64,000 nt of DNA from Verrucomicrobia bacterium S94 (GTDB lineage Bacteria; Verrucomicrobiota; Kiritimatiellia; Kiritimatiellales; Pontiellaceae), in NCBI GenBank assembly GCA_004299845.1, contig CP036201.1:3906001-3970000 (forward strand). Reading direction: 5' to 3'. A model generated the notes under the pieces. It was not told where the DNA came from, ran no database searches, and saw only the letters and a program-made list of their open reading frames with translations. The stretch's first letter is position 1. The number at the start of each line of letters is the position of its first letter. Below, one piece after another: positions 19,585 to 27,726 of this stretch. The position numbers and the translations under genes are program-made.

Positions 19585-19718
19585 TGGCAATATAGCGCGA
19601 TAAGACCATTCCATTATGCCGCCGCCGGTTTATGGCAGGCTGCTCCGAAAACGAAGTGCGGTTATAGCTCTCCCGAATTGCAGAGTTCCATACCGGGAGG
19701 GAAAAGACAGAGTGCCCA

Positions 19719-20126
19719 TCAATCGGTTTCAAGCGAGGCGAGCGCAGGATTGCGCGCTTTTCCGCCTTTGTAGATCTGATTGAGAATCAGGGTGCTGATC
19801 CCCTGCAGAGCCCCGAGATGCGGGAGAATTTCAAAGTCGATATTCGGATACTTCGTTTTTTCCTCTGCAATAATATGCGGAATGTCATTTACCACGTGGG
19901 TGCCTGCGGCGAGAAAATAGGGGAAAATCCTGATTTCGGAAGCACCTTCGTCGGCGAGATCGGCGACAGCAGAGTCGATCTGCGGGCTGGAAATTTCAAG
20001 AAAAGCACTGGCTACGAGGTTAAACGCCGGCCCGGCGTTTTCGTGAATGCGTTTGGCTAGGCGGCGGACTTCATCATTCGACTCTTTACGGCGGCTGCCG
20101 TGCGCGACAATCAACAGTGCTTTCAT
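19719..20126 (-). CDS. CbiX-like small chelatase
   Basis: 135 residues, the size of the single-domain CbiX(S) type. VAHGSRRKES and FLAAGTHVVNDIP carry the two metal-binding histidines of the sirohydrochlorin cobalto/ferrochelatase family. Such enzymes insert Co2+ or Fe2+ into sirohydrochlorin on the way to cobalamin or siroheme. The ATG follows CCAGGAGAGACTG. No other tetrapyrrole genes are nearby, so the metal is undecided. The cobalamin riboswitch on metE in this window shows that B12 is relevant to the organism. Confidence 0.82.
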   Translation of the reverse strand: MKALLIVAHGSRRKESNDEVRRLAKRIHENAGPAFNLVASAFLEISSPQIDSAVADLADEGASEIRIFPYFLAAGTHVVNDIPHIIAEEKTKYPNIDFEILPHLGALQGISTLILNQIYKGGKARNPALASLETD

Positions 20127-20159
20127 CAGTCTCTCCTGGTTCTGAGGTGGCTCCCCTGC

Positions 20160-21422
20160 CTAACTCAGGTTACCGATAATAGACACCATAGGGAGAAACA
20201 TGGCAATCACAATTGTGCCGACAACCAGCGCAAGAATAACGATCAGCAGCGGTTCGATAATCGAGCTCAGTCCCGCCACGATATTATCCACTTCGTCTTC
20301 ATACATATCCGCTGTTTTCAGCAGCATATCCGGAAGTTCGCCGGTTTCTTCGCCCACCTCAACCATCCCCGCGAAAATCGGTGGGAAAACAGGGTTGGCT
20401 TCCACGGGAGCGGCCATGGATTCGCCGTCCTTGATATTGTCATGAATGTCCTGAACGGCATTAGAGATCAGTTCATTATTAAGCGTTTCCTTCACTATTG
20501 AAAGGGCCTGAAGAACGGGAACACCGGATTCCATCAGGGTGCCGAGGGTTCGGGCAAAACGGGCCAGGGCTGACATCCGGATAAGTTTTCCGAACAGAGG
20601 CAGTGCGAGTTTCAGTGCATCGAGCAGATAGCGTCCTCGCCGGAACCGTTTCAGGACTGCGAGAAAAATCGCGATACCAGCAAGAACCGCAAGTCCGACA
20701 GGCCATTGATTTTTAATATTTTCGCTGACGCCCATCACATAAAGGGTCAGTTGCGGAAGGGCGCGGCCGTCGAGCATGTCGGAAAAGATGGTTTTAAATT
20801 TCGGAATAATGGAAACCATCAGAAAGATCATAATGGCTGCGGAGGCCAGTAATACCACCATAGGATAGGTCATGGCGCTTTTGACCCGGTTTTTCATTTT
20901 CTGCGCCTTTTCCATATAGGATGCAAGGCGTTCCAGTACGATATCGAGGACGCCGCCGGCTTCTCCGGCTTTAACCATGTTGATATAAAGCCGGTTGAAG
21001 ATACGGGGATGTTCTGCGAGCGCATCCGCAAAAGTGCTGCCGCCTTCGATGGATTCTGCAATCTGTCCAAGGGCTTTTTTCAGCGTGATATTGTTTGCCT
21101 GCCGTTTAAGAATCTGGAGGCCCTTGAGCAGGGGCATTCCGGAATGGATCAGCGTGGAAAGCTGGCGGGTCAGTACCATTAGATGCTTCGGGATCACCGG
21201 AGTCGGCAGGATTGGAAGACGGATTTCTGTGGAAAGTCCTCGCCCGCGCGCCGGGGGCTTCTTAGCGGTTTTCGGGAGTTCCAGATCGGTGCCGGTTACT
21301 TCGGTCGGAAAAAGCCCTTTTCCTTTGAGCTGCTCCTCCGCTGCGGCCTGATTGGATGCATGGACGGAGCCGCTTTTTTTCCGGCCGTTGACATCGTGAG
21401 CAGTATATCTGAATTTAGGCAT
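20160..21422 (-). CDS. Type II secretion / type IV pilus inner-membrane platform protein (GspF/PilC)
   Basis: 420 residues. The N-terminal FRYTAHDVNGRKKSGSVHA and two T2SSF domains (from ~75 and ~280, the latter with LARFARTLGTLMESGVPVLQAL) define the family. Membrane segments lie at ~180-205, ~230-255 and near the C-terminus. It forms the inner-membrane platform contacting the assembly ATPase. It is downstream of two ATPase genes and a small hypothetical gene on the same strand, a pil/gsp assembly cluster without pilin genes. Confidence 0.93.
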   Translation of the reverse strand: MPKFRYTAHDVNGRKKSGSVHASNQAAAEEQLKGKGLFPTEVTGTDLELPKTAKKPPARGRGLSTEIRLPILPTPVIPKHLMVLTRQLSTLIHSGMPLLKGLQILKRQANNITLKKALGQIAESIEGGSTFADALAEHPRIFNRLYINMVKAGEAGGVLDIVLERLASYMEKAQKMKNRVKSAMTYPMVVLLASAAIMIFLMVSIIPKFKTIFSDMLDGRALPQLTLYVMGVSENIKNQWPVGLAVLAGIAIFLAVLKRFRRGRYLLDALKLALPLFGKLIRMSALARFARTLGTLMESGVPVLQALSIVKETLNNELISNAVQDIHDNIKDGESMAAPVEANPVFPPIFAGMVEVGEETGELPDMLLKTADMYEDEVDNIVAGLSSIIEPLLIVILALVVGTIVIAMFLPMVSIIGNLS

Positions 21423-21457
21423 TGATTTTTCCAGGGTTTGGAACGGGCTGTATCGGA

Positions 21458-22072
21458 TTACTTCGGAAGCTCTTCGGGAAATTCCTCTTCAGACAGATAC
21501 TTTGTTTGGATTTTTTTGCGGTCCGCCTCTTTTACTTTATACATTTCGATGCAGCGTCGGAATGTGGCTTTGAATTTATGGCGTTCCGGAAAGGTGTCTT
21601 TGTTCAGATAGGCATGCGTTACGCCGACATACTTAACGAGCAGATGTTTCCAGTGTACTACGTGGGCCGGCATGGAGGCACTGATCACCTCAATATCCTC
21701 ATCGGTAATCTCTGTCCAGGCCCGAAGCTCATCACGGTTCAGCAGATGGGCGAGGCAGATGGTCCGCACGAGCGGTTTTGTTTCCTCGTTCAGCGCAATT
21801 TCCCAAAGCAGATCGGTGGCTTTCTGTTCCTGACAGGAGTCGATCATGGCCTCGGCAAATTCGATATCATGACCGGAGGCGTAGATCTCCAGCATATAGG
21901 GAATCAGCCGCGGGCGCATAATCTCTTTGCCGCGCTCAATGTGGATCGCTTTGTTCCAGTAACCTTTGGAATACTGGTAGTCGTTGAAGATGGTGCGCAT
22001 CTCCATTTTTTTGTTGGTCATCAGCAGCACGAAAAAGATCATGCAGATACCGGTAAAAATCCATTTAATCAT
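21458..22072 (-). CDS. Small membrane-anchored hypothetical protein in the pil/gsp cluster
   Basis: 204 residues. One N-terminal hydrophobic segment (~4-20, WIFTGICMIFFVLLM) is followed by a soluble, helix-rich, acidic domain with a charged C-terminus. The spacing of leucines and short helices could suggest HEAT- or TPR-like repeats, but I recognise no family. Its ATG overlaps the stop of the upstream ATPase gene by 4 bp, so it is translationally coupled. This supports a role in the pilus or secretion machine, perhaps as an inner-membrane scaffold. Confidence 0.7.
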   Translation of the reverse strand: MIKWIFTGICMIFFVLLMTNKKMEMRTIFNDYQYSKGYWNKAIHIERGKEIMRPRLIPYMLEIYASGHDIEFAEAMIDSCQEQKATDLLWEIALNEETKPLVRTICLAHLLNRDELRAWTEITDEDIEVISASMPAHVVHWKHLLVKYVGVTHAYLNKDTFPERHKFKATFRRCIEMYKVKEADRKKIQTKYLSEEEFPEELPK

Positions 22073-23715
22073 GTGTATTGAACCACCTCTTCAACTGTTG
22101 TGCGGCCATCCAGAATCAGACGGATTCCGTCTTCGCGCAGCGTGCGCATGCCGTGGGCGACTGCTTTCCGGCGGAGGGCCAGTGTCGGCTGCCTTTCCGC
22201 GATAGCCGAACGCAGCGTTTCAGTGATCGGCATATATTCAAAAACGGCCTGGCGGCCGCTGTAGCCACTGCCGTCACATTTTTTGCATCCGGCACCTTTA
22301 TAAAACGGGCGGTCGCCGATCTGTGCCCGGTTGAGTTCGAGCAACCGCAGGATTTCATCATCCGGGGTATAAGCAGTCCGGCAGTTCGGGCAGATCGTGC
22401 GGACCAGCCGCTGGCCCATGACGGATTCAAGCGTCGAGGCAATCAGATAGGGTTCCACATCCATATCAATTAAACGGGTAATGGCTCCGGCGGCATCATT
22501 TGTATGTAATGTGGTAAACACCAGATGTCCCGTCAGCGAGGCCTGCACGGCAATCTGGGCGGTTTCAAGATCGCGAATTTCTCCGACCATAATTACATCC
22601 GGATCCTGCCGGAGAAAAGAGCGTAGGGCCGATGCAAAGGTGAGGCCGATGTTATCGCGTACCGGCAGCTGGATAATTCCTTCAACGTCATATTCGACCG
22701 GGTCTTCTGCGGTCAGAATTTTGGTCTCAATTTTGTTGATCCGCTGGAGGGCTGCATAAAGCGTGGTGGTTTTTCCGGAACCGGTCGGACCGGTCACAAT
22801 TACAATACCGTTCGGTTTCTCAATATCTTCAGCAAAACTGCGGTAGACATCTTCCGGAAATCCGATGCGGTCGAGATCGAGCTGTATGTTGGAGCGATCG
22901 AGCACGCGCAATACGACACTTTCACCGAACTGTGTGGGCAGTGTGGAAACACGGAAATCGATGGAATGACCTGCAACGGGAAGCTGAATGCGTCCATCCT
23001 GGGGCAGGCGTGATTCGGCAATATCAAGCCCGGCAATAACTTTGATCCGCGAAATAATCGGCCGGGCCAGATGAACGGGCGGCGGTGACATTTCAAACAG
23101 GGCTCCATCCACGCGACAGCGGATTTTAAACTCCTTTTCAAACGGTTCGAAATGAATATCCGATGCGCCATCCTTAACCGCCTGCTGCAGGACCATATTC
23201 ACGAACTGAATAACCGGGGTGGAGCTGGCGGCATGCTCGAGGTCGGAAAAATCAGTCTGTTCCAGCTCGCTAACAGGAACGGACGGTTGTTCATCGGGAG
23301 GGCCGAAACGTTTAAGAAGCGCCTGATCAATCTGTTTTTCCGAAGTAACCACAAAATCCACGGGACGGGACAGAACGAAGGCCAGGTCGTCCACCACGGC
23401 CGGTGCCGGATAATCGCATACGGCAAAAATAACCGCATCGTCCTGCTTTTTCACCGGTACTGTAGAATACATCCGGAGGAGGCTGACGGGAACGTGGTTT
23501 CCGGAGTCCGGGAGCAGCAGGGTATTTGCGAGATCGATAACTTTGCTGTCGAGCGCTTCTGCCACGGCCTGCAGATATTCCGGTTCTCTGAGATAGTGCT
23601 GATCAAGTATGATTTCACGTATGCTGTGCCCCTGCGCGAGATGCTCTTCGTGAATGGTCTTCGCCTGTTCGCGGGAAAGTCGCCCGCTGTCTACCAGATG
23701 GTTGAGCATAATCAT
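22069..23715 (-). CDS. GspE/PilB-type assembly ATPase (second of tandem pair)
   Basis: 548 residues. An N-terminal GspE_N/MshEN-like domain precedes the hexameric ATPase with Walker A GPTGSGKTTT, Asp-box AEDPVEYDVEG, Walker B DVIMVGEIRD and His-box HLVFTTLHTNDA. A zinc-type tetracysteine (CPNC...CKKC) lies near the C-terminus. It powers pilus or pseudopilus extension at the inner membrane. It starts inside the last bases of the other ATPase gene (4 bp overlap). The two paralogues differ clearly in the N-terminal region and linker, so this is not a recent duplication. Confidence 0.93.
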   Translation of the reverse strand: MIMLNHLVDSGRLSREQAKTIHEEHLAQGHSIREIILDQHYLREPEYLQAVAEALDSKVIDLANTLLLPDSGNHVPVSLLRMYSTVPVKKQDDAVIFAVCDYPAPAVVDDLAFVLSRPVDFVVTSEKQIDQALLKRFGPPDEQPSVPVSELEQTDFSDLEHAASSTPVIQFVNMVLQQAVKDGASDIHFEPFEKEFKIRCRVDGALFEMSPPPVHLARPIISRIKVIAGLDIAESRLPQDGRIQLPVAGHSIDFRVSTLPTQFGESVVLRVLDRSNIQLDLDRIGFPEDVYRSFAEDIEKPNGIVIVTGPTGSGKTTTLYAALQRINKIETKILTAEDPVEYDVEGIIQLPVRDNIGLTFASALRSFLRQDPDVIMVGEIRDLETAQIAVQASLTGHLVFTTLHTNDAAGAITRLIDMDVEPYLIASTLESVMGQRLVRTICPNCRTAYTPDDEILRLLELNRAQIGDRPFYKGAGCKKCDGSGYSGRQAVFEYMPITETLRSAIAERQPTLALRRKAVAHGMRTLREDGIRLILDGRTTVEEVVQYT

Positions 23716-25340
23716 CCGTTGCGGTCCCCCATAGTTACCCGGAGTACTTCGCTCAGCGTGGTTTCGCCGTCGGCGGCTTTGCGAAGCCCATCCTCCCGCA
23801 GGGTACGCATGCCACAGGCGGAGGCGGACGTGCGCAGTTCGGCGGTCGGGGCCTGATGATAGATCAGTTCGCGCAGTTCATCGTTGATCGCCATCAGTTC
23901 AAAAAGGCCCTTTCGGCCATGATAGCCGGTATTTCCGCAGGCGGGACAGCCTTCACCTTTCCAGAGGTTGGTAATCCGGCCGACCAGCTGAGTTTCAGTT
24001 TCTGAAGGGGCATAACCGGTTTTACAGTTTTTACAGATGGTCCGCACCAGACGCTGGGCCATAATACCGCGGACTGCCGACGAAATAAGGAAGGGCTTGA
24101 TGCCGATATCGGTCAGGCGCGTAACGGCACTCGGGGCGTCGTTGGTGTGCAGCGTACTGAGTACCAGATGGCCGGTCAGTGCGGCATTGACCGCAATTTC
24201 TGCGGTTTCGCGGTCACGGATCTCTCCGATCATAATGATGTTGGGGGCCTGGCGCAGCATGGAGCGCAGGGCCGCACTGAACGTCAGGCCGATATCCGGG
24301 CGGACGCGCACCTGGTTGATACCGTTCAGCTGATATTCAACCGGGTCCTCGACGGTGATGATTTTCCGGTCCGGTTTGTTCAGATGATTGAGGCAGGCAT
24401 AGAGCGAGGTGGTTTTTCCGGAGCCGGTCGGTCCGGTCACCAGCAGAATGCCGTCGGGATACTGAATGAGCCGTTCAAAGGTTTTCCGGTCATCCTCATG
24501 AAATCCAAGATTCGGAAGTCCGAGTTTGAGGGTTTGTTTGTCGAGGATACGCATCACGATGCTCTCCCCGTGATTGGTCGGAATCGAGGAGACCCGCAAA
24601 TCGATAGAGCGTCCGGAAACGCTGATTTCAATCCGCCCATCCTGCGGCAGCCTTTTTTCGGAGATTTTCATTCCGGCCATGATTTTGATGCGGCTGATGA
24701 CGGAAGGATGCAGGCGGCGCGGCGGTCCTTCAACTTCCCGCAGGGCACCGTCGATCCGGTAGCGAACCCGGAATGTGGCGGAGAGCGGTTCGAGATGGAT
24801 GTCGGATGCGCGCTGGTTGAAACCTTCTGTAATGAGCATATTCACCAGTTGAATGATCGGTTCATCACTACTCTGAACAGAAGTCTCTTGTTTTTCTTCC
24901 GGCGCAGGTGTGTCGCGTTCGGCATAGAGCCGTTTAAGTGTTGTTTCAATTTGTTCCGGAAGGGCGGCAGCAATTTCGACCGGTGTATCGAACAGGTAAC
25001 GCAGGGTATCGAGGGTTTCGATATCGGATGGATCTCCGAAAGCGAGTGTCAGAGTGGTCCCGCTTTTCCGGATCGGGACGGTTCGATAGCGCCGGGCAAT
25101 TTCATGATCGATCAGGTGGGCGGCGGAAGACGGCGGCGGTGTTTCATTGAGATCGATCAGATCCATGCCGACATGACGGGCCACTTCTGAAAAAAGGACG
25201 CCTCTGGGATTATCTTCGTCGGAAAGAATTTCAAGAAGATCGGCTTCATTTTGTGCACATCGCTTCAGTGCGGTTTCAATCGTTTCCGGGCTGAACCGAT
25301 GTCTGAGAATTTCTGCAATATAAAGATTATTCCGCATCAA
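23712..25340 (-). CDS. GspE/PilB-type assembly ATPase (first of tandem pair)
   Basis: 542 residues with the same order of domains as its neighbour: MshEN-like N-terminus, VTGPTGSGKTTSLY Walker A, TVEDPVEYQLNG, NIIMIGEIRDRETAEIA Walker B, HLVLSTLHTNDAPSA and a CKNC...CPAC zinc site. The motifs are all intact, so both ATPases should be active. It is the first gene of the minus-strand cluster; the upstream 400 bp are shared with the divergent sensor kinase gene. Whether the two ATPases form hetero-hexamers or serve different machines cannot be told. Confidence 0.93.
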   Translation of the reverse strand: MMRNNLYIAEILRHRFSPETIETALKRCAQNEADLLEILSDEDNPRGVLFSEVARHVGMDLIDLNETPPPSSAAHLIDHEIARRYRTVPIRKSGTTLTLAFGDPSDIETLDTLRYLFDTPVEIAAALPEQIETTLKRLYAERDTPAPEEKQETSVQSSDEPIIQLVNMLITEGFNQRASDIHLEPLSATFRVRYRIDGALREVEGPPRRLHPSVISRIKIMAGMKISEKRLPQDGRIEISVSGRSIDLRVSSIPTNHGESIVMRILDKQTLKLGLPNLGFHEDDRKTFERLIQYPDGILLVTGPTGSGKTTSLYACLNHLNKPDRKIITVEDPVEYQLNGINQVRVRPDIGLTFSAALRSMLRQAPNIIMIGEIRDRETAEIAVNAALTGHLVLSTLHTNDAPSAVTRLTDIGIKPFLISSAVRGIMAQRLVRTICKNCKTGYAPSETETQLVGRITNLWKGEGCPACGNTGYHGRKGLFELMAINDELRELIYHQAPTAELRTSASACGMRTLREDGLRKAADGETTLSEVLRVTMGDRNG

Positions 25341-25758
25341 TGAAACCGCATTTGCATAAGTATGAACAGCGTCTCACAGGAGGCGGAGCCTTGTCAATCT
25401 GCACGAAGTCGGTCGTGTATTCCGCATAAGAAAGCCACCGGCTCTTTCCGGGAGAGAGGCGCTGAGCGGAACAGCCGCTTTATTATCAGGTTCAGGTGAT
25501 ATGCATGCTGACTGTCTGCTTTATTTTTTATTCCCGGCAAAAGAAATCCCGGTGTGTTAGGTCGGGGGAGTAATAGGAGGCGGGAGTCTAAACATTGGAT
25601 TACCGCCGGATAAAAGGGTTTTTATGTAATTTGCAGACAGAATCTGAAGCATTACTCAAAAGGGCGTTGTTTTTCGGTTTTTTGGTACGACAAAGAGCTG
25701 ACGGGTTTGACCGCGTTCCGGAAATGTGTGTAATCTGATCGGTTTTAGGGGAAATTTG
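25341..25758. other. Intergenic region between divergent pilB-like and sensor kinase genes
   Basis: No gene is visible in these 418 bp. It holds structured element copy A (25547-25607), listed separately. A short GC hairpin (AGCGG/CCGCT near 25468-25482) precedes TTATTATC. Both divergent promoters must lie here, but I see no clear consensus pair. Confidence 0.5.
25547..25607 (+). repeat. Two-stem structured element, copy A
   Basis: Stem 1 is TCCCGG (25547-25552) with TCGGGG (25562-25567) around the 9-base loop TGTGTTAGG. It is followed by GGAGTAATA (25567-25575). Stem 2 is GGCGG (25579-25583) with CCGCC (25603-25607), with an inner stem TCTAA/TTGGA. The same architecture with different but pairing bases occurs at 27505-27562. 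This copy sits about 150 bp before the sensor kinase start, on the same strand, and could be in its 5' untranslated region. Confidence 0.55.
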
Positions 25759-27468
25759 ATGATTGAAAAAACAGGGCTGATGAATAAAACAAGGCTGACT
25801 GTGATGCTGGGGCTTGTTCTGCTGGTCGGATTCATGACGATGAGTATTGCAGGATATTATGTTTCAAAAGCCAATATTAGCGAAGCCGTACGAAATCATG
25901 AGCTGCCGCTGGCCAGTGATAATATCCATTCTGAAATCCAGCGTATCCTGCTTCCGCCGCTCAATATTTCGGAAACCATGGCCAATAGTGTTTTTCTGCG
26001 CGACTGGATGCTGGATGGAGAGCAGGACGTCAAAAAAATCACGAGCTATCTTAACCGCATTCAGTCGAAACAGGGTATGACGTCGGCGTTTCTGGCCTCG
26101 GAAGAAACACAGAACTATTATTCCCACAAAGGCCTGCGTAATCAGGTTGATCCGGAGGGGGAGGATGTCTGGTATGCCCGGTGCCGGGATGCCAAAACCG
26201 ATTTTGAAATCAATGCCGATATTGATATGCATGTGAGTAACCGGCTGACGCTGTTTATCAATTATAAGGTCTATGATTATGATGGAAATTTTATCGGTGT
26301 TGCGGGGGTGGCTGAACGGATTGAAACGATAGAGGCGCTGATTCAGCATTTTAAAGTGCGGTATCGTAAAACGATCTATTTTGCAAATCCGGACGGTCGG
26401 GTGGCCTATTCGAGCAGCGAGGAGGAGGATCCATTACGCAAACCGATGCTGAGTGAGTATCTGGGTTCAGACCGGCTTGCGAAGCACATACTCGCGCAGC
26501 CATCCGCGCAGCTGGAATACAGTAGAAATGGACGCAATTTACTGCTGAATGCCCGGTATCTTCCGGAACTGGGCTGGTATCTGCTGGTTGAAGAGGATGT
26601 CGATGAAAGCACGGCTCATCTGAAGGGAATTCTTACAGCGAACCTGCTGGTCTGCATCGTCCTGACAGCATTGGTACTGGCGGTGGTGTATCTGGCGGGG
26701 CAGCAATACCAGCGCAGACTGATCGGGCAGCATCAGCAGGTGCTGCTGATGGCCGATGAGCTGGAAGGGCGCAACTGTGAGCTGGAACAGTTGCATTATG
26801 AAAAAGATGAATTTATGAAAATAGTTGTTCACGATCTGAAGACGCCGCTGAGCGGTATGATCGGGATGGCTCGGCTTATTCGGGATGAATCGGATCTTGC
26901 GGTGGTACACGATCTTGCAGTGCGTAGCGAGGAGTCAGGGGAGGATATGATTTCGCTGATTCAGGAACTGCTGAACCTCAAGTCGCTGGAATCAACAGCA
27001 CTCCCGCCTGCTGAGTCGGTGAATCTCAATGAGGTGCTGGAAGCGGTCTGGGACGACTGCGAAGCGCATGCGCGGTCGAAAGCCATTCGGATGCGTAAAG
27101 ATGCCGGCTTCAGTCCGGTCATAATTAAGGCCAGTGTGTCCTGGGTGCAGTCTATTCTTGGGAATCTGGTTTCAAATGCAGTTAAATTCAGTCCGGAAGG
27201 TGCAGAGATTCGTGTCCGTATCGTTTCTGCGGGGTCTTCGGTACGGGTCTGGGTCGAAGATCAGGGGCCGGGAATTCTGCCTGAAGAGCGGAACAGACTT
27301 TTTCAGCAGTTTTCCCGTCTGAGCAGCCGCCCGACCGGTGGGGAGCGGTCTAGCGGTCTCGGGCTTTATATCGTTAAGACGATGGTGGATAAGCTGGGCG
27401 GCCGGGTGGGCGTCGAAAGCAAGCCGGGATCCGGCAGCCGGTTCTGGGTTGAGTTCGCCCTCGGTTGA
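25759..27468 (+). CDS. Membrane sensor histidine kinase with dCache-like periplasmic domain
   Basis: 569 residues. Membrane segments at ~13-33 and ~297-320 enclose a ~260-residue extracytoplasmic domain whose features (DVWYARCRD, VYDYDGNFIGVAGV, VAYSSSEEEDP) fit a double Cache sensor. HisKA follows with VVHDLKTPLSG and the phospho-acceptor His. The HATPase domain has N box LGNLVSNAVKFS, G1 VEDQGPGI and G2 SSGLGLYIVK, all intact. The ATG follows TAGGGGAAATTTG; an upstream in-frame start at 25726 lacks a site. No response regulator is adjacent, so the partner is elsewhere. The ligand is unknown. Two copies of a structured element flank the gene. Confidence 0.88.
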   Translation: MIEKTGLMNKTRLTVMLGLVLLVGFMTMSIAGYYVSKANISEAVRNHELPLASDNIHSEIQRILLPPLNISETMANSVFLRDWMLDGEQDVKKITSYLNRIQSKQGMTSAFLASEETQNYYSHKGLRNQVDPEGEDVWYARCRDAKTDFEINADIDMHVSNRLTLFINYKVYDYDGNFIGVAGVAERIETIEALIQHFKVRYRKTIYFANPDGRVAYSSSEEEDPLRKPMLSEYLGSDRLAKHILAQPSAQLEYSRNGRNLLLNARYLPELGWYLLVEEDVDESTAHLKGILTANLLVCIVLTALVLAVVYLAGQQYQRRLIGQHQQVLLMADELEGRNCELEQLHYEKDEFMKIVVHDLKTPLSGMIGMARLIRDESDLAVVHDLAVRSEESGEDMISLIQELLNLKSLESTALPPAESVNLNEVLEAVWDDCEAHARSKAIRMRKDAGFSPVIIKASVSWVQSILGNLVSNAVKFSPEGAEIRVRIVSAGSSVRVWVEDQGPGILPEERNRLFQQFSRLSSRPTGGERSSGLGLYIVKTMVDKLGGRVGVESKPGSGSRFWVEFALG

Positions 27469-27504
27469 CCTCGGAGGGGCAGATTATGGCGGGGCAAAAA
27501 TAAA

Positions 27505-27562
27505 CCCCGGTGGGTTAAGCCGGGGTGGAGTAATAAAAGGCGAAGTGGGTTAATCTACCGCC
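27505..27562 (+). repeat. Two-stem structured element, copy B
   Basis: Stem 1 is CCCCGG (27505-27510) with CCGGGG (27520-27525) around TGGGTTAAG. Then come GGAGTAATA (27527-27535) and stem 2 GGCG (27539-27542) with CGCC (27559-27562), with an inner stem GTGGG/TCTAC. Relative to copy A, the stem bases change but pairing is kept, while the loop pattern TGxGTTAxG and the GGAGTAATA linker are conserved. It starts 36 bp after the kinase stop codon and precedes a possible terminator at 27602. Confidence 0.55.
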
Positions 27563-27601
27563 CAGTAAAATTGTTGGGTTCATAATTTAATACGAGGCGT
27601 A

Positions 27602-27645
27602 TTCGGGAAACGTTACCCGGAAAGCGTCTTTTTCTGCTTTTTTTC
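27602..27645 (+). terminator. Possible terminator after element copy B
   Basis: TTCGGG (27602-27607) pairs with CCCGGA (27616-27621) with one G-U pair. It is followed by CTTTTTCTG and a second T run. It would end a plus-strand transcript covering the kinase gene and copy B. The stem is short, so confidence is low. Confidence 0.35.
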
Positions 27646-27675
27646 TGAAACATCAGCTTATGCTGAGGTTTTAGC

Positions 27676-27706
27676 AAAAAAAAGGCCGCCCAAGGGCAGC
27701 CTTTTT
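27676..27706 (-). terminator. Terminator of fusA (bidirectional)
   Basis: The stem AAGGC-GCCC / GGGC-GCCTT has one internal mismatch. It is flanked by A8 on the left (T8 on the minus strand) and T5 on the right. It lies 20 bp after the fusA stop codon. Confidence 0.85.
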
Positions 27707-27726
27707 GGATCAAATAAGCTGGAAGC

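Noticed and set aside
19288-19773. 161-codon plus-strand frame across rpsU and its promoter
   Set aside because: It is antisense to rpsU and runs through its terminator, promoter and ribosome site; no coding evidence.
25547-27562. GTTAGGT and GTTAAGC in the structured elements as integron attC core sites
   Set aside because: They match GTTRRRY, but no RYYYAAC partner lies at the right distance, no integrase or cassette array is present, and the motifs sit in a hairpin loop.
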